From: Rossellomorea sp. SC111
Lineage (GTDB): Bacteria; Bacillota; Bacilli; Bacillales; Bacillaceae_B
Assembly: GCF_024733565.1 (NCBI RefSeq)
Contig: NZ_JANIOC010000013.1
Span: 62,001-126,000 of the forward strand
Direction of reading: 5' to 3'
Length of the DNA stretch: 64,000 bases
This document shows positions 54,773-63,967 of this stretch, piece by piece. Both the position numbers and the translations under genes were made by a program. How positions within the stretch are numbered: the first letter of the stretch is position 1; each line of letters opens with the position of its first letter. The notes below the pieces were generated by a model. That model did not search any database. It was not told where the DNA came from and saw nothing but the letters and a program-made list of their open reading frames with translations.

Positions 54773-54805
54773 CAAAAAGCGAATGCGCATAGAAGCACAT
54801 TCGCT
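54773..54805 (-). terminator. Internal terminator between glnH and glnP
   Basis: Stem AGCGAATG / CATTCGCT (plus inner TG/CG) with an eight-base loop, then five T on the minus strand. It lies 16 bases after the glnH stop and should let the binding protein be made in excess of the membrane subunits. Confidence 0.7.
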
Positions 54806-54821
54806 CTGTGTCATGCTGCTC

Positions 54822-55604
54822 TTACTCTTTCTCAGGATCTGATGTAATGTCTGTTTTGAAATATTTTTCACTGATTTTCTTTAATGTACCGTCTTCTCTT
54901 AATGCTTCAAGAGCTTTATTGACTTCTTTCAATAGCTTTTCATTATCTTTACTCACGGCGATTGCCTGCTCACTGCGGCCGATCAGCTCACGCGCTTCAA
55001 TGTCGAGGCCCGAAGCGATCGCTTCTTTACCTGTGATGAAGTCTGTAATGACGGCATCATGTTTCCCTTTGTTTAACGCTTCAAGTGCGACAACATCACT
55101 ATCATACGCCTTGATCTGATCCGTTACTTCTTTGGCTGTATCTGAGTACGTGGATCCTTTGGAAACGGCAATTTCCTTATCCTTTAAATCATCCAGAGTT
55201 TCAACATCACTGTCTTTGCGGACGAAAATCTGTGGCCCTGAATAATAATAAGGAGTTGAGAAGTCTACTTCCTTCAAACGGTCCTCCGTGATCGTATGAC
55301 TGGCAACCGCCGCGTCGAAACGTCCGGATTTAACCCCTTCTACAATTCCTGCAAATTTAAATTTCTTCTGTTCGGGTTCAAGACCCATTTCTTTCGCTAC
55401 GGCTTCTGCCACTTCAATATCGAAACCTGACATGGTTCCATCATTATTCGTCACACTGAAAGGCTTGAATTCACCTGAAGCTGCATAAACGAATTTGCCT
55501 TCCTCCACTAACTTCGCACCACTCTTTGTTGTGGCTTTGTCTCCGCAAGCGGATAGAAGAAGTGCAGCAAGTACTAAAATGACTAGGCTTTTCCAATTCT
55601 TCAC
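54822..55604 (-). CDS. glnH: Amino-acid ABC transporter substrate-binding lipoprotein (GlnH type)
   Basis: 260 residues. Lipoprotein signal with lipobox LLLSAC, then a SBP_bac_3 domain: FKPFSVTNNDGTMSGFDIEVA, GIVEGVKSGRFDAAVASHTIT, VDFSTPYYYSGPQI, and the two-lobe hinge region. Start GTG with AAGGGGG ten bases upstream. It begins the glnHPQ unit. Confidence 0.94.
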   Translation of the reverse strand: MKNWKSLVILVLAALLLSACGDKATTKSGAKLVEEGKFVYAASGEFKPFSVTNNDGTMSGFDIEVAEAVAKEMGLEPEQKKFKFAGIVEGVKSGRFDAAVASHTITEDRLKEVDFSTPYYYSGPQIFVRKDSDVETLDDLKDKEIAVSKGSTYSDTAKEVTDQIKAYDSDVVALEALNKGKHDAVITDFITGKEAIASGLDIEARELIGRSEQAIAVSKDNEKLLKEVNKALEALREDGTLKKISEKYFKTDITSDPEKE

Positions 55605-55652
55605 TGTCTAGAGTCCCCCTTATGTAGCTTGTAATATTTTTAATCTTTCATA

Positions 55653-55681
55653 ATTTTATCAACAAAAGAGAAAATTCTCAA
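55653..55681 (-). promoter_or_regulatory. glnH promoter
   Basis: Minus strand TTGAGA, 17-base spacer, TG-A-TAAAAT. No obvious operator palindrome. Confidence 0.6.
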
Positions 55682-55905
55682 AATTCAAATATAGCTTCCA
55701 CAGCTTATAATTATCCATTATGGTGGATGAAACCGATTTAGCTTGGTTTCAGATACATATGCGTCCCTATCCTTTCATTTACTTTCATATGCTTCGCCCA
55801 TATAGGCCAATAAACCTTATACGGACTTCGGTAGACCTTCTTTATTACTACTTTTCAGCTATATGGGATTGTTATTATGTAATTATGTTAATAAGCGAGG
55901 AGTGA

Positions 55906-55971
55906 TTGATTTCCACTCCAGGATGCTCACTTTCCGCGGGGCGTGAGTTGAGCACCTTCCGTTCCAATCAA
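55906..55971. repeat. Palindromic intergenic repeat, copy 2 (short type A)
   Basis: 66 bases with TTGATTTCC at one end and CCAATCAA at the other, containing GCTCACTTTCCGCGGGG and GAGCACCTTCCG as in copy 3, but without the long core (about 60 bases missing). It lies in the 466-base gap between glnH and engB; apart from the glnH promoter and the engB terminator I see nothing else there. Confidence 0.75.
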
Positions 55972-56017
55972 ATAATTCATCTTCCGGATACTATTAGTCA
56001 GATACAATAATCAAATA

Positions 56018-56059
56018 AAAAAACCGATCCACTGCCCTATAAGCAATTGAATCGGTTCA
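56018..56059 (-). terminator. engB terminator
   Basis: Stem GAACCGAT / ATCGGTTT with a long loop and a minus-strand run of seven T, 12 bases after the engB stop. Confidence 0.75.
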
Positions 56060-56070
56060 ATTTCAAACAT

Positions 56071-56655
56071 TTATTTATAATACGACCTGATGGCGTCCCA
56101 GGCTTTGTCTTTTCCAAGGCCTGTTTCGGAAGAGAACATGATAAGGTCGTCTTCGCTGTCCATATTCAGGGTTTCTCTTGTGACTTTCAGGTGCTTCTGC
56201 CATTTGCCTTTTGGGATCTTGTCCGCTTTGGTGGCAATGACGATACAAGGCAGCCCGTGATGTTTGAGGAAATCATACATCATCACATCATCGTTGGTCG
56301 GGGCATGGCGCAGGTCCACGATCAGGATGACCGCCCTTAGCTGCTCACGGGAAGTGATGTACGTTTCAATCATCTTTCCCCATGCTTCCCGCTCTGTTTT
56401 GGATACTTTGGCAAAACCGTAACCGGGAACATCTACATAATAGAGGGTTTCTTCTATTTTATAAAAATTCAGCGTCTGGGTTTTTCCAGGCTTGGATGAA
56501 ATCCTCGCCATGCTCTTACGACCGATCATTTTATTGATGAATGATGATTTTCCTACGTTCGAGCGTCCGGCTAAGGCAAACTCAGGAAGGATATCGCCAG
56601 GATATTGTTCTGGCCTGACTGCACTGATGACTAGCTCAACTTGATTTACTTTCAC
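56071..56655 (-). CDS. engB: Ribosome-biogenesis GTPase EngB/YsxC
   Basis: 194 residues; essential GTPase for 50S assembly. G1 [12 protein letters not shown], switch [12 protein letters not shown]3 [11 protein letters not shown]4 ATKADK and G5 FSSETG. It overlaps lonA by four bases. Confidence 0.97.
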   Translation of the reverse strand: MKVNQVELVISAVRPEQYPGDILPEFALAGRSNVGKSSFINKMIGRKSMARISSKPGKTQTLNFYKIEETLYYVDVPGYGFAKVSKTEREAWGKMIETYITSREQLRAVILIVDLRHAPTNDDVMMYDFLKHHGLPCIVIATKADKIPKGKWQKHLKVTRETLNMDSEDDLIMFSSETGLGKDKAWDAIRSYYK

Positions 56656-58976
56656 TTCTTTTCACCTACTAATGCTTTCTCTAAGACTTCATCGATGTGG
56701 GATACAAGGATGAACGTTAAATCTCCCCTGACACTTTCAGGAATATCATCTATATCCTTTTCATTATCTTTCGGAAGGATAATCGTTTTAATCCCGGCAC
56801 GATGAGCGCTTAATGTTTTTTCTTTCACTCCGCCGATCGGAAGGACTCTTCCTCTCAAGGTCATTTCACCTGTCATTCCTACTTCACGATTGACGTATTT
56901 ACCTGTCAGCGCTGATACCAGTGCCGTTGTTATTGTAATCCCTGCTGAAGGACCGTCTTTTGGGACTGCTCCTTCAGGAACGTGGATGTGAATATCATGT
57001 TTCTCGTGGAATGACTCGTCGATCCCAAGGTCTTTCGCTTTCGAACGTACATAACTAAATGCCGTCTGAGCGGATTCCTTCATGACATCTCCCAACTTAC
57101 CTGTCAGCACAAGCTTCCCTTTACCTGGGGCTAAGGATACCTCGATCTGCAAAGTATCTCCGCCAACGGTAGTGTAAGCAAGACCTGTTGAAACCCCGAT
57201 TTGGTTTTCTATTTCCGCTTGACCATAACGGAACTTTTTCTTCCCCAGGAACTCTTCAATATTACTGGACGTAATCACGACTCGCTTCTTCTCACCGGAG
57301 ACAATGATCTTCGCCGTTTTTCTACAAAGGGCAGCAAGGTGGCGTTCTAAACTTCTCACCCCTGCTTCTCTTGTGTAATAGCGAACAATATCGACAATCG
57401 CTCCATCCCTGACTTGAAGCTTCGATTTGTTTAAGCCATGATCTTTGATCTGCTTATCTAATAAATGATGCTTCGCTATGTTTAACTTTTCAAGTTCAGT
57501 GTAACCGGCAATCGTAATGATTTCCATCCTGTCACGGAGCGGTCCCGGAATGGTTGAAAGGTCATTTGCCGTTGCGATGAACATCACTTTTGATAAGTCG
57601 TATGTCTCTTCAATATAGTGATCACTGAAGTTTGAATTTTGTTCGGGATCCAGTACCTCAAGCATCGCAGAAGAAGGATCTCCCCTGAAGTCACTTGACA
57701 TTTTATCGATTTCATCAAGAAGGAACACAGGGTTGACAGTACCTGCCTTTTTCATCCCACGGATGATTCTGCCCGGCATGGCTCCTACATACGTACGTCT
57801 GTGCCCCCTGATTTCGGATTCGTCACGGACGCCTCCAAGGGAGATGCGGACAAAATTCCGTCCCAGTGATTCAGCAACTGAACGGGCCAAGCTCGTTTTC
57901 CCGACTCCTGGAGGTCCGGCGAGACACAGGATCGGTCCTTTCAGTGATTGAGTCAATTGTTGAACGGCAAGATATTCAAGCACTCTTTCCTTGACCTTTT
58001 CAAGACCATAATGATCCCGATTTAAAATCTGTTCAGAACGCTTGATGTCCAATTGATCTTCCGTTTCCGTGGACCATGGTAATGAAACAAGCCACTCGAT
58101 GTAATTTCGGATCACAGAGCTTTCAGCAGAACTTGAAGGCACCTTCTCATAGCGGGCAAGCTCCTTTAATGCCGTAAGTTCCACCTCTTCAGGCATATTG
58201 GCCTGTTCGATTTTAGCCGTTAAATCTTCAATTTCACCCGTTTTACCTTCTTTGTCACCCAACTCTTTTTGAATGGCTTTCATTTGCTCACGAAGATAAT
58301 ACTCTTTCTGGGTTCTTTCCATCGAACGTTTGACACGCTGCCCGATTTTTTTCTCTAAGCTCAGCACTTCTTTTTCATTATTGATCGTTTCGATCACCAT
58401 TTGAAGCCGCTTCTTAATGTCGAGAGTTTCCAGGACGTTCTGCTTTTCCTTCATTTTCAAAGGCAGATGGGATGCCACGATATCCGCAAGCCTTCCCGGT
58501 TCTTCAATATCCGAAACGGTTGAATACGTTTCGGCTGACACTTTCTTTGATAGCTTTATGTATTGTTCGAAATAGTTCAATAACGTCCTCATCAAGGCGT
58601 CCGTTTCCGATTCCTTACCTTCATCATCATGGAATTCCTTCACCGTTACTTCATAGAAATCCTTTTGCTCGGTGAATGAAGTAATAGACGCACGGTTCAT
58701 CCCCTCGACCAGCACCCTGATGGTCCCGTTAGGCAGTTTGAGCATCTGCTTGACCTTTGTCAGAGTCCCCATCTCGTAGAAATCTTCCTGTGTTGGCTCA
58801 TCTATATTCATATCTCTTTGAGTCGTTAAGAAAATTAAATGATCATCCATCATGGCTTTTTCTAAAGCCTGAACGGAGCGCTCACGTCCAACATCTAAAT
58901 GCAAGACCATTGTTGGATACACTAGTAAGCCTCTCAATGGAAGGAGGGGAACCGTTAAATTATTTTGTTTTGCCAC
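56652..58976 (-). CDS. lonA: ATP-dependent protease LonA
   Basis: About 774 residues. N-terminal substrate domain ([21 protein letters not shown] in part), AAA+ module ([16 protein letters not shown], Walker [10 protein letters not shown]), and a protease domain with the Ser-Lys dyad in [11 protein letters not shown] and [15 protein letters not shown]. Start GTG at 58976 with GGAGGTG six bases upstream; the frame opens at 58985. Quality-control and regulatory proteolysis. Confidence 0.98.
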   Translation of the reverse strand: MAKQNNLTVPLLPLRGLLVYPTMVLHLDVGRERSVQALEKAMMDDHLIFLTTQRDMNIDEPTQEDFYEMGTLTKVKQMLKLPNGTIRVLVEGMNRASITSFTEQKDFYEVTVKEFHDDEGKESETDALMRTLLNYFEQYIKLSKKVSAETYSTVSDIEEPGRLADIVASHLPLKMKEKQNVLETLDIKKRLQMVIETINNEKEVLSLEKKIGQRVKRSMERTQKEYYLREQMKAIQKELGDKEGKTGEIEDLTAKIEQANMPEEVELTALKELARYEKVPSSSAESSVIRNYIEWLVSLPWSTETEDQLDIKRSEQILNRDHYGLEKVKERVLEYLAVQQLTQSLKGPILCLAGPPGVGKTSLARSVAESLGRNFVRISLGGVRDESEIRGHRRTYVGAMPGRIIRGMKKAGTVNPVFLLDEIDKMSSDFRGDPSSAMLEVLDPEQNSNFSDHYIEETYDLSKVMFIATANDLSTIPGPLRDRMEIITIAGYTELEKLNIAKHHLLDKQIKDHGLNKSKLQVRDGAIVDIVRYYTREAGVRSLERHLAALCRKTAKIIVSGEKKRVVITSSNIEEFLGKKKFRYGQAEIENQIGVSTGLAYTTVGGDTLQIEVSLAPGKGKLVLTGKLGDVMKESAQTAFSYVRSKAKDLGIDESFHEKHDIHIHVPEGAVPKDGPSAGITITTALVSALTGKYVNREVGMTGEMTLRGRVLPIGGVKEKTLSAHRAGIKTIILPKDNEKDIDDIPESVRGDLTFILVSHIDEVLEKALVGEKK

Positions 58977-59015
58977 ATATAACACCTCCGAATTTTGCTC
59001 ATGAGTCTTTGTACA

Positions 59016-59044
59016 ATTCTAACTTATTTACTAGGTAGTGTCTA
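59016..59044 (-). promoter_or_regulatory. lonA promoter
   Basis: Minus strand TAGACA, 17-base spacer, TAGAAT, 40 bases upstream of the lonA start. No CIRCE or clear CtsR box seen. Confidence 0.5.
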
Positions 59045-59105
59045 TTAAATAGGTATTTACAACTTTATTCGATAAAGCTCTCCCTTATTCCATTTTCCAT
59101 CTATT

Positions 59106-59140
59106 CAAAAACAAACCGATTCGGATAGACCCGAATCGGT
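59106..59140 (-). terminator. lonB terminator
   Basis: Perfect stem ACCGATTCGG / CCGAATCGGT with a six-base loop and TTGTTTTTG tail on the minus strand. Confidence 0.9.
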
Positions 59141-59147
59141 CAACAGT

Positions 59148-60800
59148 CTATACACTTTTCTTATTTTGTTCCGTAACGCCCTGGGGAACCTGGTCCTTCA
59201 TCAAGGCGAGGTCAAGCACTTCCTTAAGCTGTTTGACCGGAACCACTTCGATTCCTTCAATCTCTCTTAACATTGCCTGTTGGTTGTCGTACGGAATGAT
59301 GGCCATGGTCGCACCGGCGAGCTTCGCACCTTTCACTTTGGGATATACCCCGCCGACTGGCTTAACGGATCCATGAATACTAATCTCACCTGTTACAGCA
59401 ATCGTATGCCTGACGGGTATCCGGTAAATCGCCGAGTAAATCCCCAGAGCCATGGCAATCCCTGCAGAAGGTCCGTCGACCGGCACTCCGCCTGGAAAGT
59501 TCACATGAATATCATACTGATCGGCAGGCACGCCCATGGAACGAAGGACGGTGATCACATTTTCGATCGAGCCTTTCGCCATGCTTTTTCTCCTGATGGA
59601 TTTACTCCGGTCCCCGATGCTTTCTTCTTCCACGATTCCCGTCACATTGATGGTACCTTTATCTGTTGCGGGTATGACGTTTACTTCAATCTCAAGTAAA
59701 GATCCGGTGTTTGGTCCTGTCACGGCTAACCCATTGACGAGACCAATTGTTGCCTCTTCATTGATTTTTTTCTGATAGCGCGGGGACAGCTGACTGGATT
59801 GAATGATCCACTCGAGCTCATGATCATAAATTTCTTTTCTATTTTCTGTAATGGCGACCCCTGCTGCAATCTGGACCATATTGACTGCTTCACGGCCGTT
59901 TCGGGCATAAGATGCAAGTGTTTCGAGCCCTTTGTCACTAATCGTCATTTCTACTTTCTCTACGGCTCCTGCCGCTACCTTTTTCACTTCATCATGCTCA
60001 AGCTCCCTGAAAAATACTTCCATGCATCTGGAGCGGATCGCAGGAGGGAGTTCATTCGGTGTACGGGTCGTGGCACCGATCAAGCGGAAATCAGCCGGAA
60101 GTCCGTTTTTGAAAATATCATGTATATGGGTGGGAATTTGATGATTTTCTTCATTGTAATACGCGCTTTCAAGAAACACTCTGCGATCTTCTAACACTTT
60201 TAATAGCTTATTCAATTGAATGGGATGCAATTCCCCGATTTCATCAATGAACAATACGCCTCCATGGGCATTCGTCACAGCACCTTGCTTTGGTTGCGGG
60301 ATCCCGGCCTGTCCCATGGCTCCTGCCCCTTGATAAATGGGATCATGGACGGAACCAATCAGTGGATCGGCAATTCCCCGTTCATCGAATCGTGCCGTTG
60401 TGGCATCCAATTCAACAAAAACAGCAGAAGACCTAAATGGGGATTTCATATTTTTCTTTGCTTCTTCCAGGACCAGACGGGCTGCTGCCGTTTTTCCGAC
60501 ACCAGGCGGTCCATAAATGATGACATGCTGGGGATTCGGGCTGCATATCGCTGCTTTTAATGCTTTAATTCCATCTTCCTGCCCGACAATATCTTCAAAG
60601 CTTGAGGGTCTTACTTTTTCGGCAAGGGGTTCGGTTAATGAAATGGATCTCATCTTTCGGAGTTCTTCCATCTCTTTTTTTGATTCACGGTCAATGGAAA
60701 CTTTTTGCGTTCGCTGGTTTTTTAACAGGTTCCAGAAGTACAATCCAATGATGATTCCGAAGAATAATTGGATGAATAAAGCGATGCTCGTAAAGCTCAT
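59148..60800 (-). CDS. lonB: Sporulation Lon protease LonB
   Basis: About 550 residues. N-terminal membrane anchor (IALFIQLFFGIIIGLYFWNLL), no LonA-type substrate domain, AAA+ module ([27 protein letters not shown]), and a protease domain with DGPSAGIAMALG and GGVYPKVKGAKLAGA. ATG at 60800 with GGAGGG upstream; the frame opens at 60824. Forespore protein under sigma-F in B. subtilis, matching the promoter seen here. Confidence 0.96.
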   Translation of the reverse strand: MSFTSIALFIQLFFGIIIGLYFWNLLKNQRTQKVSIDRESKKEMEELRKMRSISLTEPLAEKVRPSSFEDIVGQEDGIKALKAAICSPNPQHVIIYGPPGVGKTAAARLVLEEAKKNMKSPFRSSAVFVELDATTARFDERGIADPLIGSVHDPIYQGAGAMGQAGIPQPKQGAVTNAHGGVLFIDEIGELHPIQLNKLLKVLEDRRVFLESAYYNEENHQIPTHIHDIFKNGLPADFRLIGATTRTPNELPPAIRSRCMEVFFRELEHDEVKKVAAGAVEKVEMTISDKGLETLASYARNGREAVNMVQIAAGVAITENRKEIYDHELEWIIQSSQLSPRYQKKINEEATIGLVNGLAVTGPNTGSLLEIEVNVIPATDKGTINVTGIVEEESIGDRSKSIRRKSMAKGSIENVITVLRSMGVPADQYDIHVNFPGGVPVDGPSAGIAMALGIYSAIYRIPVRHTIAVTGEISIHGSVKPVGGVYPKVKGAKLAGATMAIIPYDNQQAMLREIEGIEVVPVKQLKEVLDLALMKDQVPQGVTEQNKKSV

Positions 60801-60836
60801 TCGTCTCCCTCCAAGTAGATACAAGTTGTTATCGGT

Positions 60837-60866
60837 TAGTATCTCCTTGACCTTGTGGGAATAAAC
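60837..60866 (-). promoter_or_regulatory. Sigma-F promoter of lonB
   Basis: Minus strand GTTTA, 15 bases, GGAGATACTA. The -10 fully fits GGnnAnAhTR and the -35 fits GYATA at four of five bases. Confidence 0.75.
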
Positions 60867-60935
60867 AAAAAAATTCGGTGGGTGGATGGTTTAAAAAGGA
60901 TTAATTCATTTAATTCCAGGCCCAGCGTGTGCTGG

Positions 60936-61173
60936 TTGATTTCCGCTGCAGGTGCTCGCTTTCCGCGGGGTGGGCGGTGAGCCTCCTCAGCTTCAAGTGC
61001 TGTCTGACATTGTCCAGCTCCTGCGGCTAGCCCCTCGAGGTCATAAGCTAAATGGGCCAAGAAGGCACAAAACGCCTTCCCGGCCCATTCACCTTATGCT
61101 TGTCGGGGCTGAGCAAGCCGCCTCCGCTTTTCGTTGTTTCCCGCAGGAGTCGAGCACCTTCCGCTTCAATCAA
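60936..61173. repeat. Palindromic intergenic repeat, copy 3 (type A) with nested insertion
   Basis: Outer ends TTGATTTCCGCTGCAGG and CACCTTCCGCTTCAATCAA match type A, and CCCGCAGGAGTCGAGCACC is retained on the right. The core is replaced by a second repeat (61010-61132). It lies in the 456-base gap between lonB and the Dph6-like gene. Confidence 0.8.
61010..61132. repeat. Second Bacillaceae hairpin repeat (type B) nested in copy 3
   Basis: Begins TTGTCCAGCTCCTGCGG and ends CCGCCTCCGCTTTTC. Long imperfect hairpin: CCCCTCGAGG / TTGTCGGGG outer, CATAAG / CTTATG-like, AATGGGCC / GGCCCATT, GAAGGC / GCCTTC, loop ACAAAAC. This type is also frequent in Bacillus intergenic DNA and here sits exactly inside a type A element. 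Confidence 0.75.
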
Positions 61174-61256
61174 CATCTTGGTCTTCAAATTAAGTGTATT
61201 TAAAATTTTTTGTTTTCCTTTTTGTCCTTACACTTCTATGTAAATCTTATGCATCC

Positions 61257-61970
61257 CTAGAGTTGATTAATGAACTCAATTTCACCTTTTTTCTCTATTA
61301 ATTGACAATCCTCTATGTCCAATGACCAGAGTCCGGAGTTTAAGATCACTCCTGATTTTACAAGGTGAATTTTTTTTGAGAAGATCGGGCCGTCCAGGAC
61401 GAAGGTATGGTATTCTCCTGCTTCTCCCATGACGCAACAATTTTTCTTATGTATATCTTCATAAAAGCTCCAATCAAGCATCCTGCCGGCCCATGTGTGG
61501 TCGAACAGTTTGTCGGAAGCCCTGCATATGACTGCAGAGAATCCAAGGGTTATAAATTCTTTCAGTAATTGAGTGGTTTCGTCCTCTGAGATCCATACGG
61601 GAAAGGAGGGTGTCAGACCTGCTTTCATTGCCACTTCTTCATTCCACTTTCTGTCTTCATCGGCATATAAGCTTCCAAAGACGATTTCCTCCACACCTCT
61701 CTCCTGCTTAATACCAGATAATGCTTGAATAAGGGCTTGTTCGTAATCATCCCCTGAATTCACCAGTACGAGAGGAATATCCAATGCATCTGCCTGTTGA
61801 TTCACAATATCCAATCGCAGACCATGGGCATGATTCCGTTCGTATTCTTCAGACACCATGGATACAAGACACACTACTTCTTTTTCTTCTTTTAACGTCC
61901 GGTACAAAGCGAGACAACCGTCTTTGCCCCCGCTCCAGCTGATGGCGACCTTTGGTTTCTTCCTATCCAA
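61257..61970 (-). CDS. Dph6-like PP-loop ATP pyrophosphatase (DUF71 family)
   Basis: About 237 residues. PP-loop ISWSGGKDGCLALYRTL, then ANH-type HAHGLRLDIVNQQADAL, the family segment VFGSLYADEDRKWNEEVAMKAGL, and CCVMGEAGEYHTFVLDGP. Archaeal/eukaryal homologues amidate diphthine; bacteria lack diphthamide, so the substrate here is unknown, perhaps a cofactor or B12-linked amide. Start TTG at 61970 favoured (AAGGAG nine bases upstream); the ATG at 61979 is too close to that site. Not present at this place in B. subtilis. Confidence 0.85.
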   Translation of the reverse strand: MDRKKPKVAISWSGGKDGCLALYRTLKEEKEVVCLVSMVSEEYERNHAHGLRLDIVNQQADALDIPLVLVNSGDDYEQALIQALSGIKQERGVEEIVFGSLYADEDRKWNEEVAMKAGLTPSFPVWISEDETTQLLKEFITLGFSAVICRASDKLFDHTWAGRMLDWSFYEDIHKKNCCVMGEAGEYHTFVLDGPIFSKKIHLVKSGVILNSGLWSLDIEDCQLIEKKGEIEFINQL

Positions 61971-62004
61971 TTCTCCCATCTCCTTTCTATATTTTCAGCC
62001 GTAA

Positions 62005-62039
62005 GAAAAAGCCGGGAATGAAGGATCATTCCCGGCTTT
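62005..62039 (-). terminator. clpX terminator
   Basis: Perfect stem AAAGCCGGGAATGA / TCATTCCCGGCTTT with a short loop and TTTTTC tail on the minus strand. Confidence 0.92.
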
Positions 62040-62049
62040 ACGAAGCTTA

Positions 62050-63321
62050 TTAAGCTGATGTCTTTTCTTCGTTTGGATCGATCATCGTGCCATCCTCAAG
62101 CATTAAATGAGGAGCTGCATCTTCAAGGATCGTCTCTTTCGTAATGATACATTTCTTAATATCATCACGGGAAGGAAGATCGAACATCACATCGAGCATC
62201 ATTGTTTCGATGATGGATCGCAATCCACGTGCACCTGTTTTACGCTCAATCGCTTTTTTAGAGATTTCAAGCAGGGCATCTTCTGTGAACTCAAGCTCGA
62301 CCTCATCCAATTCAAGCATTTTTTGGTATTGTTTTACCAATGCGTTTTTAGGTTTAGTCAGGATTTCAACCAGTGCTTCTTCATCAAGAGGCTCAAGGCT
62401 CGAAATGACCGGTAGACGACCGATGAATTCCGGAATTAATCCGAATCTCAATAGGTCTTCAGGAAGAACTTTAGAAAGTAGCGACTTATCTTCTTTCACT
62501 TCAGCGTTTTTAGGATCAGAACCGAATCCGATTATCTTTTGACCTAAACGGCGTTTGATGATTTGTTCAATCCCGTCGAATGCTCCACCACAAATGAATA
62601 GGACATTGGACGTATCGATTTGAATGAATTCCTGGTGAGGATGCTTGCGTCCGCCTTGTGGTGGAACGCTTGCTACCGTACCTTCAAGAATTTTCAAGAG
62701 GGCTTGTTGAACCCCTTCACCTGAAACGTCTCTCGTGATGGATGGATTTTCAGATTTTCTTGCCACTTTATCGATTTCATCGATGTAGATGATCCCTTTT
62801 TCAGCTTTTTCCACATCGTAGTCAGCTGCCTGGATCAGTTTCAATAGAATATTCTCTACATCTTCCCCAACGTAACCCGCTTCTGTTAAAGAAGTAGCGT
62901 CGGCGATGGCGAAAGGAACGTTAAGAATACGTGCCAGTGTTTGGGCAAGGAGGGTTTTCCCGCTACCAGTCGGTCCAATCATGGCAATATTACTCTTAGA
63001 CAGTTCAACGTCATCAACTTTACTGCTGGAGTTGATACGCTTGTAGTGGTTGTAGACGGCTACGGCAAGTGATTTCTTCGCCTGATCCTGCCCGATTACG
63101 TACTCGTCCAGGATTTCCCGGATTTCGCGTGGTTTCGGTACGTCTTTAAATTCTACTTCTTCTTCCGTCCCCAGCTCTTCTTCTACGATTTCTGTGCAAA
63201 GCTCGATGCACTCATCACAAATATACACACCTGGTCCAGCGACTAGTTTACGAACTTGGTCTTGTGTTTTTCCGCAAAAAGAACATTTTAGCTGCCCTTT
63301 TTCATCATTAAATTTAAACAA
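62050..63321 (-). CDS. clpX: ATP-dependent Clp protease ATP-binding subunit ClpX
   Basis: 423 residues. N-terminal zinc domain CSFCGKTQ...CDECIELC, Walker [13 protein letters not shown], Walker [13 protein letters not shown], the IGF loop that docks to ClpP (QKIIGFGSD), and sensor region ARGLRSIIE. Start TTG with AGGGGTG seven bases upstream. Downstream of tig, as in B. subtilis. Confidence 0.98.
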   Translation of the reverse strand: MFKFNDEKGQLKCSFCGKTQDQVRKLVAGPGVYICDECIELCTEIVEEELGTEEEVEFKDVPKPREIREILDEYVIGQDQAKKSLAVAVYNHYKRINSSSKVDDVELSKSNIAMIGPTGSGKTLLAQTLARILNVPFAIADATSLTEAGYVGEDVENILLKLIQAADYDVEKAEKGIIYIDEIDKVARKSENPSITRDVSGEGVQQALLKILEGTVASVPPQGGRKHPHQEFIQIDTSNVLFICGGAFDGIEQIIKRRLGQKIIGFGSDPKNAEVKEDKSLLSKVLPEDLLRFGLIPEFIGRLPVISSLEPLDEEALVEILTKPKNALVKQYQKMLELDEVELEFTEDALLEISKKAIERKTGARGLRSIIETMMLDVMFDLPSRDDIKKCIITKETILEDAAPHLMLEDGTMIDPNEEKTSA

Positions 63322-63416
63322 TGATTTTCACCCCTTCGTTAAAACTTCATAAAATCGTGCCTGTTTCATCAAACGAACGATTCCTTACATCCCTATTACC
63401 TAAAGTTATGTACTGC

Positions 63417-63446
63417 ATTTTATCATATTATATGTTCGTAAAGAAA
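63417..63446 (-). promoter_or_regulatory. Candidate clpX promoter
   Basis: Extended -10 TG-A-TAAAAT on the minus strand about 96 bases upstream of clpX; the -35 is T-rich (TTTCTT at 18 bases) and weak. Confidence 0.45.
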
Positions 63447-63778
63447 TTGATACGATTCTTAAGAATCATCTTATTATGTATCGTGCATTTTAGCAAATCA
63501 TTTACATTGCCAATGTTTATTTTGTCCAATTGAAGTTAGGAAATGTAAGGAATCTTAGTATGTATGTTCATGGTGAAAAATAGTGCAATCCCGTTTCATA
63601 AGCTTTTTCCAAAAATAGTGGTTCTTATTCTTAATTGTTGGAGAAAGTTTCTTAATCAACAGAGTATAGTATTTTGGCTCATTTTGCCACAGAAACAAAA
63701 AACGCCTGGTGCAAACTCTTGAGCTCGAAAAAAAATATTGGAATGAAGCTTAGTTTAGTGGTGATTTGGCTCATTTAC
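63447..63778. other. Non-coding part of the clpX-tig gap
   Basis: AT-rich, no credible gene. Two similar short segments, TTTTGGCTCATTTTGCC (63672-63688) and ATTTGGCTCATTTACGCC (near 63764-63781), suggest decayed repeat units next to the large hairpin. Confidence 0.4.
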
Positions 63779-63840
63779 GCCATCATCATCAAAAGCGAAA
63801 GAGCAAACGAGTTTGCTCCATCGCTTTTGATGATGATGGC
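63779..63840. repeat. 62-base near-perfect hairpin between clpX and tig
   Basis: Left arm 63779-63798 pairs with 63821-63840 over 20 bases (GCCATCATCATCAAAAGCGA and its complement). Then a 2x2 mismatch, then an 8-pair inner stem GAGCAAAC / GTTTGCTC with a GA turn. No T tail, so not a normal terminator. A smaller hairpin CGTGTGAA / TTCACACG lies at about 63865-63888. Confidence 0.85.
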
Positions 63841-63925
63841 TACTTTTCAGCAAAGCTTGAAAAGCGTGTGAAACATTCGATTCACACGAATGGGCAAAAT
63901 CAAGGGTATATACGCTTCATTGTAC

Positions 63926-63957
63926 AAAACAAGGCACGAATGATTCGCGCCTTGTTT
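63926..63957 (-). terminator. tig terminator
   Basis: Stem AAACAAGGC-CGAAT / ATTCG-GCCTTGTTT with a T-rich minus-strand tail, 11 bases after the tig stop. Confidence 0.85.
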
Positions 63958-63967
63958 GCTATTTTTA

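Noticed and set aside
55720-55905. 61-codon open frame in the glnH-engB gap
   Set aside because: No ribosome site, aromatic-rich random-looking protein, and it runs to the edge of a repeat copy.
63674-63871. 65-codon open frame between clpX and tig
   Set aside because: It reads through the large hairpin; no ribosome site and no family resemblance, so best explained by the palindrome.
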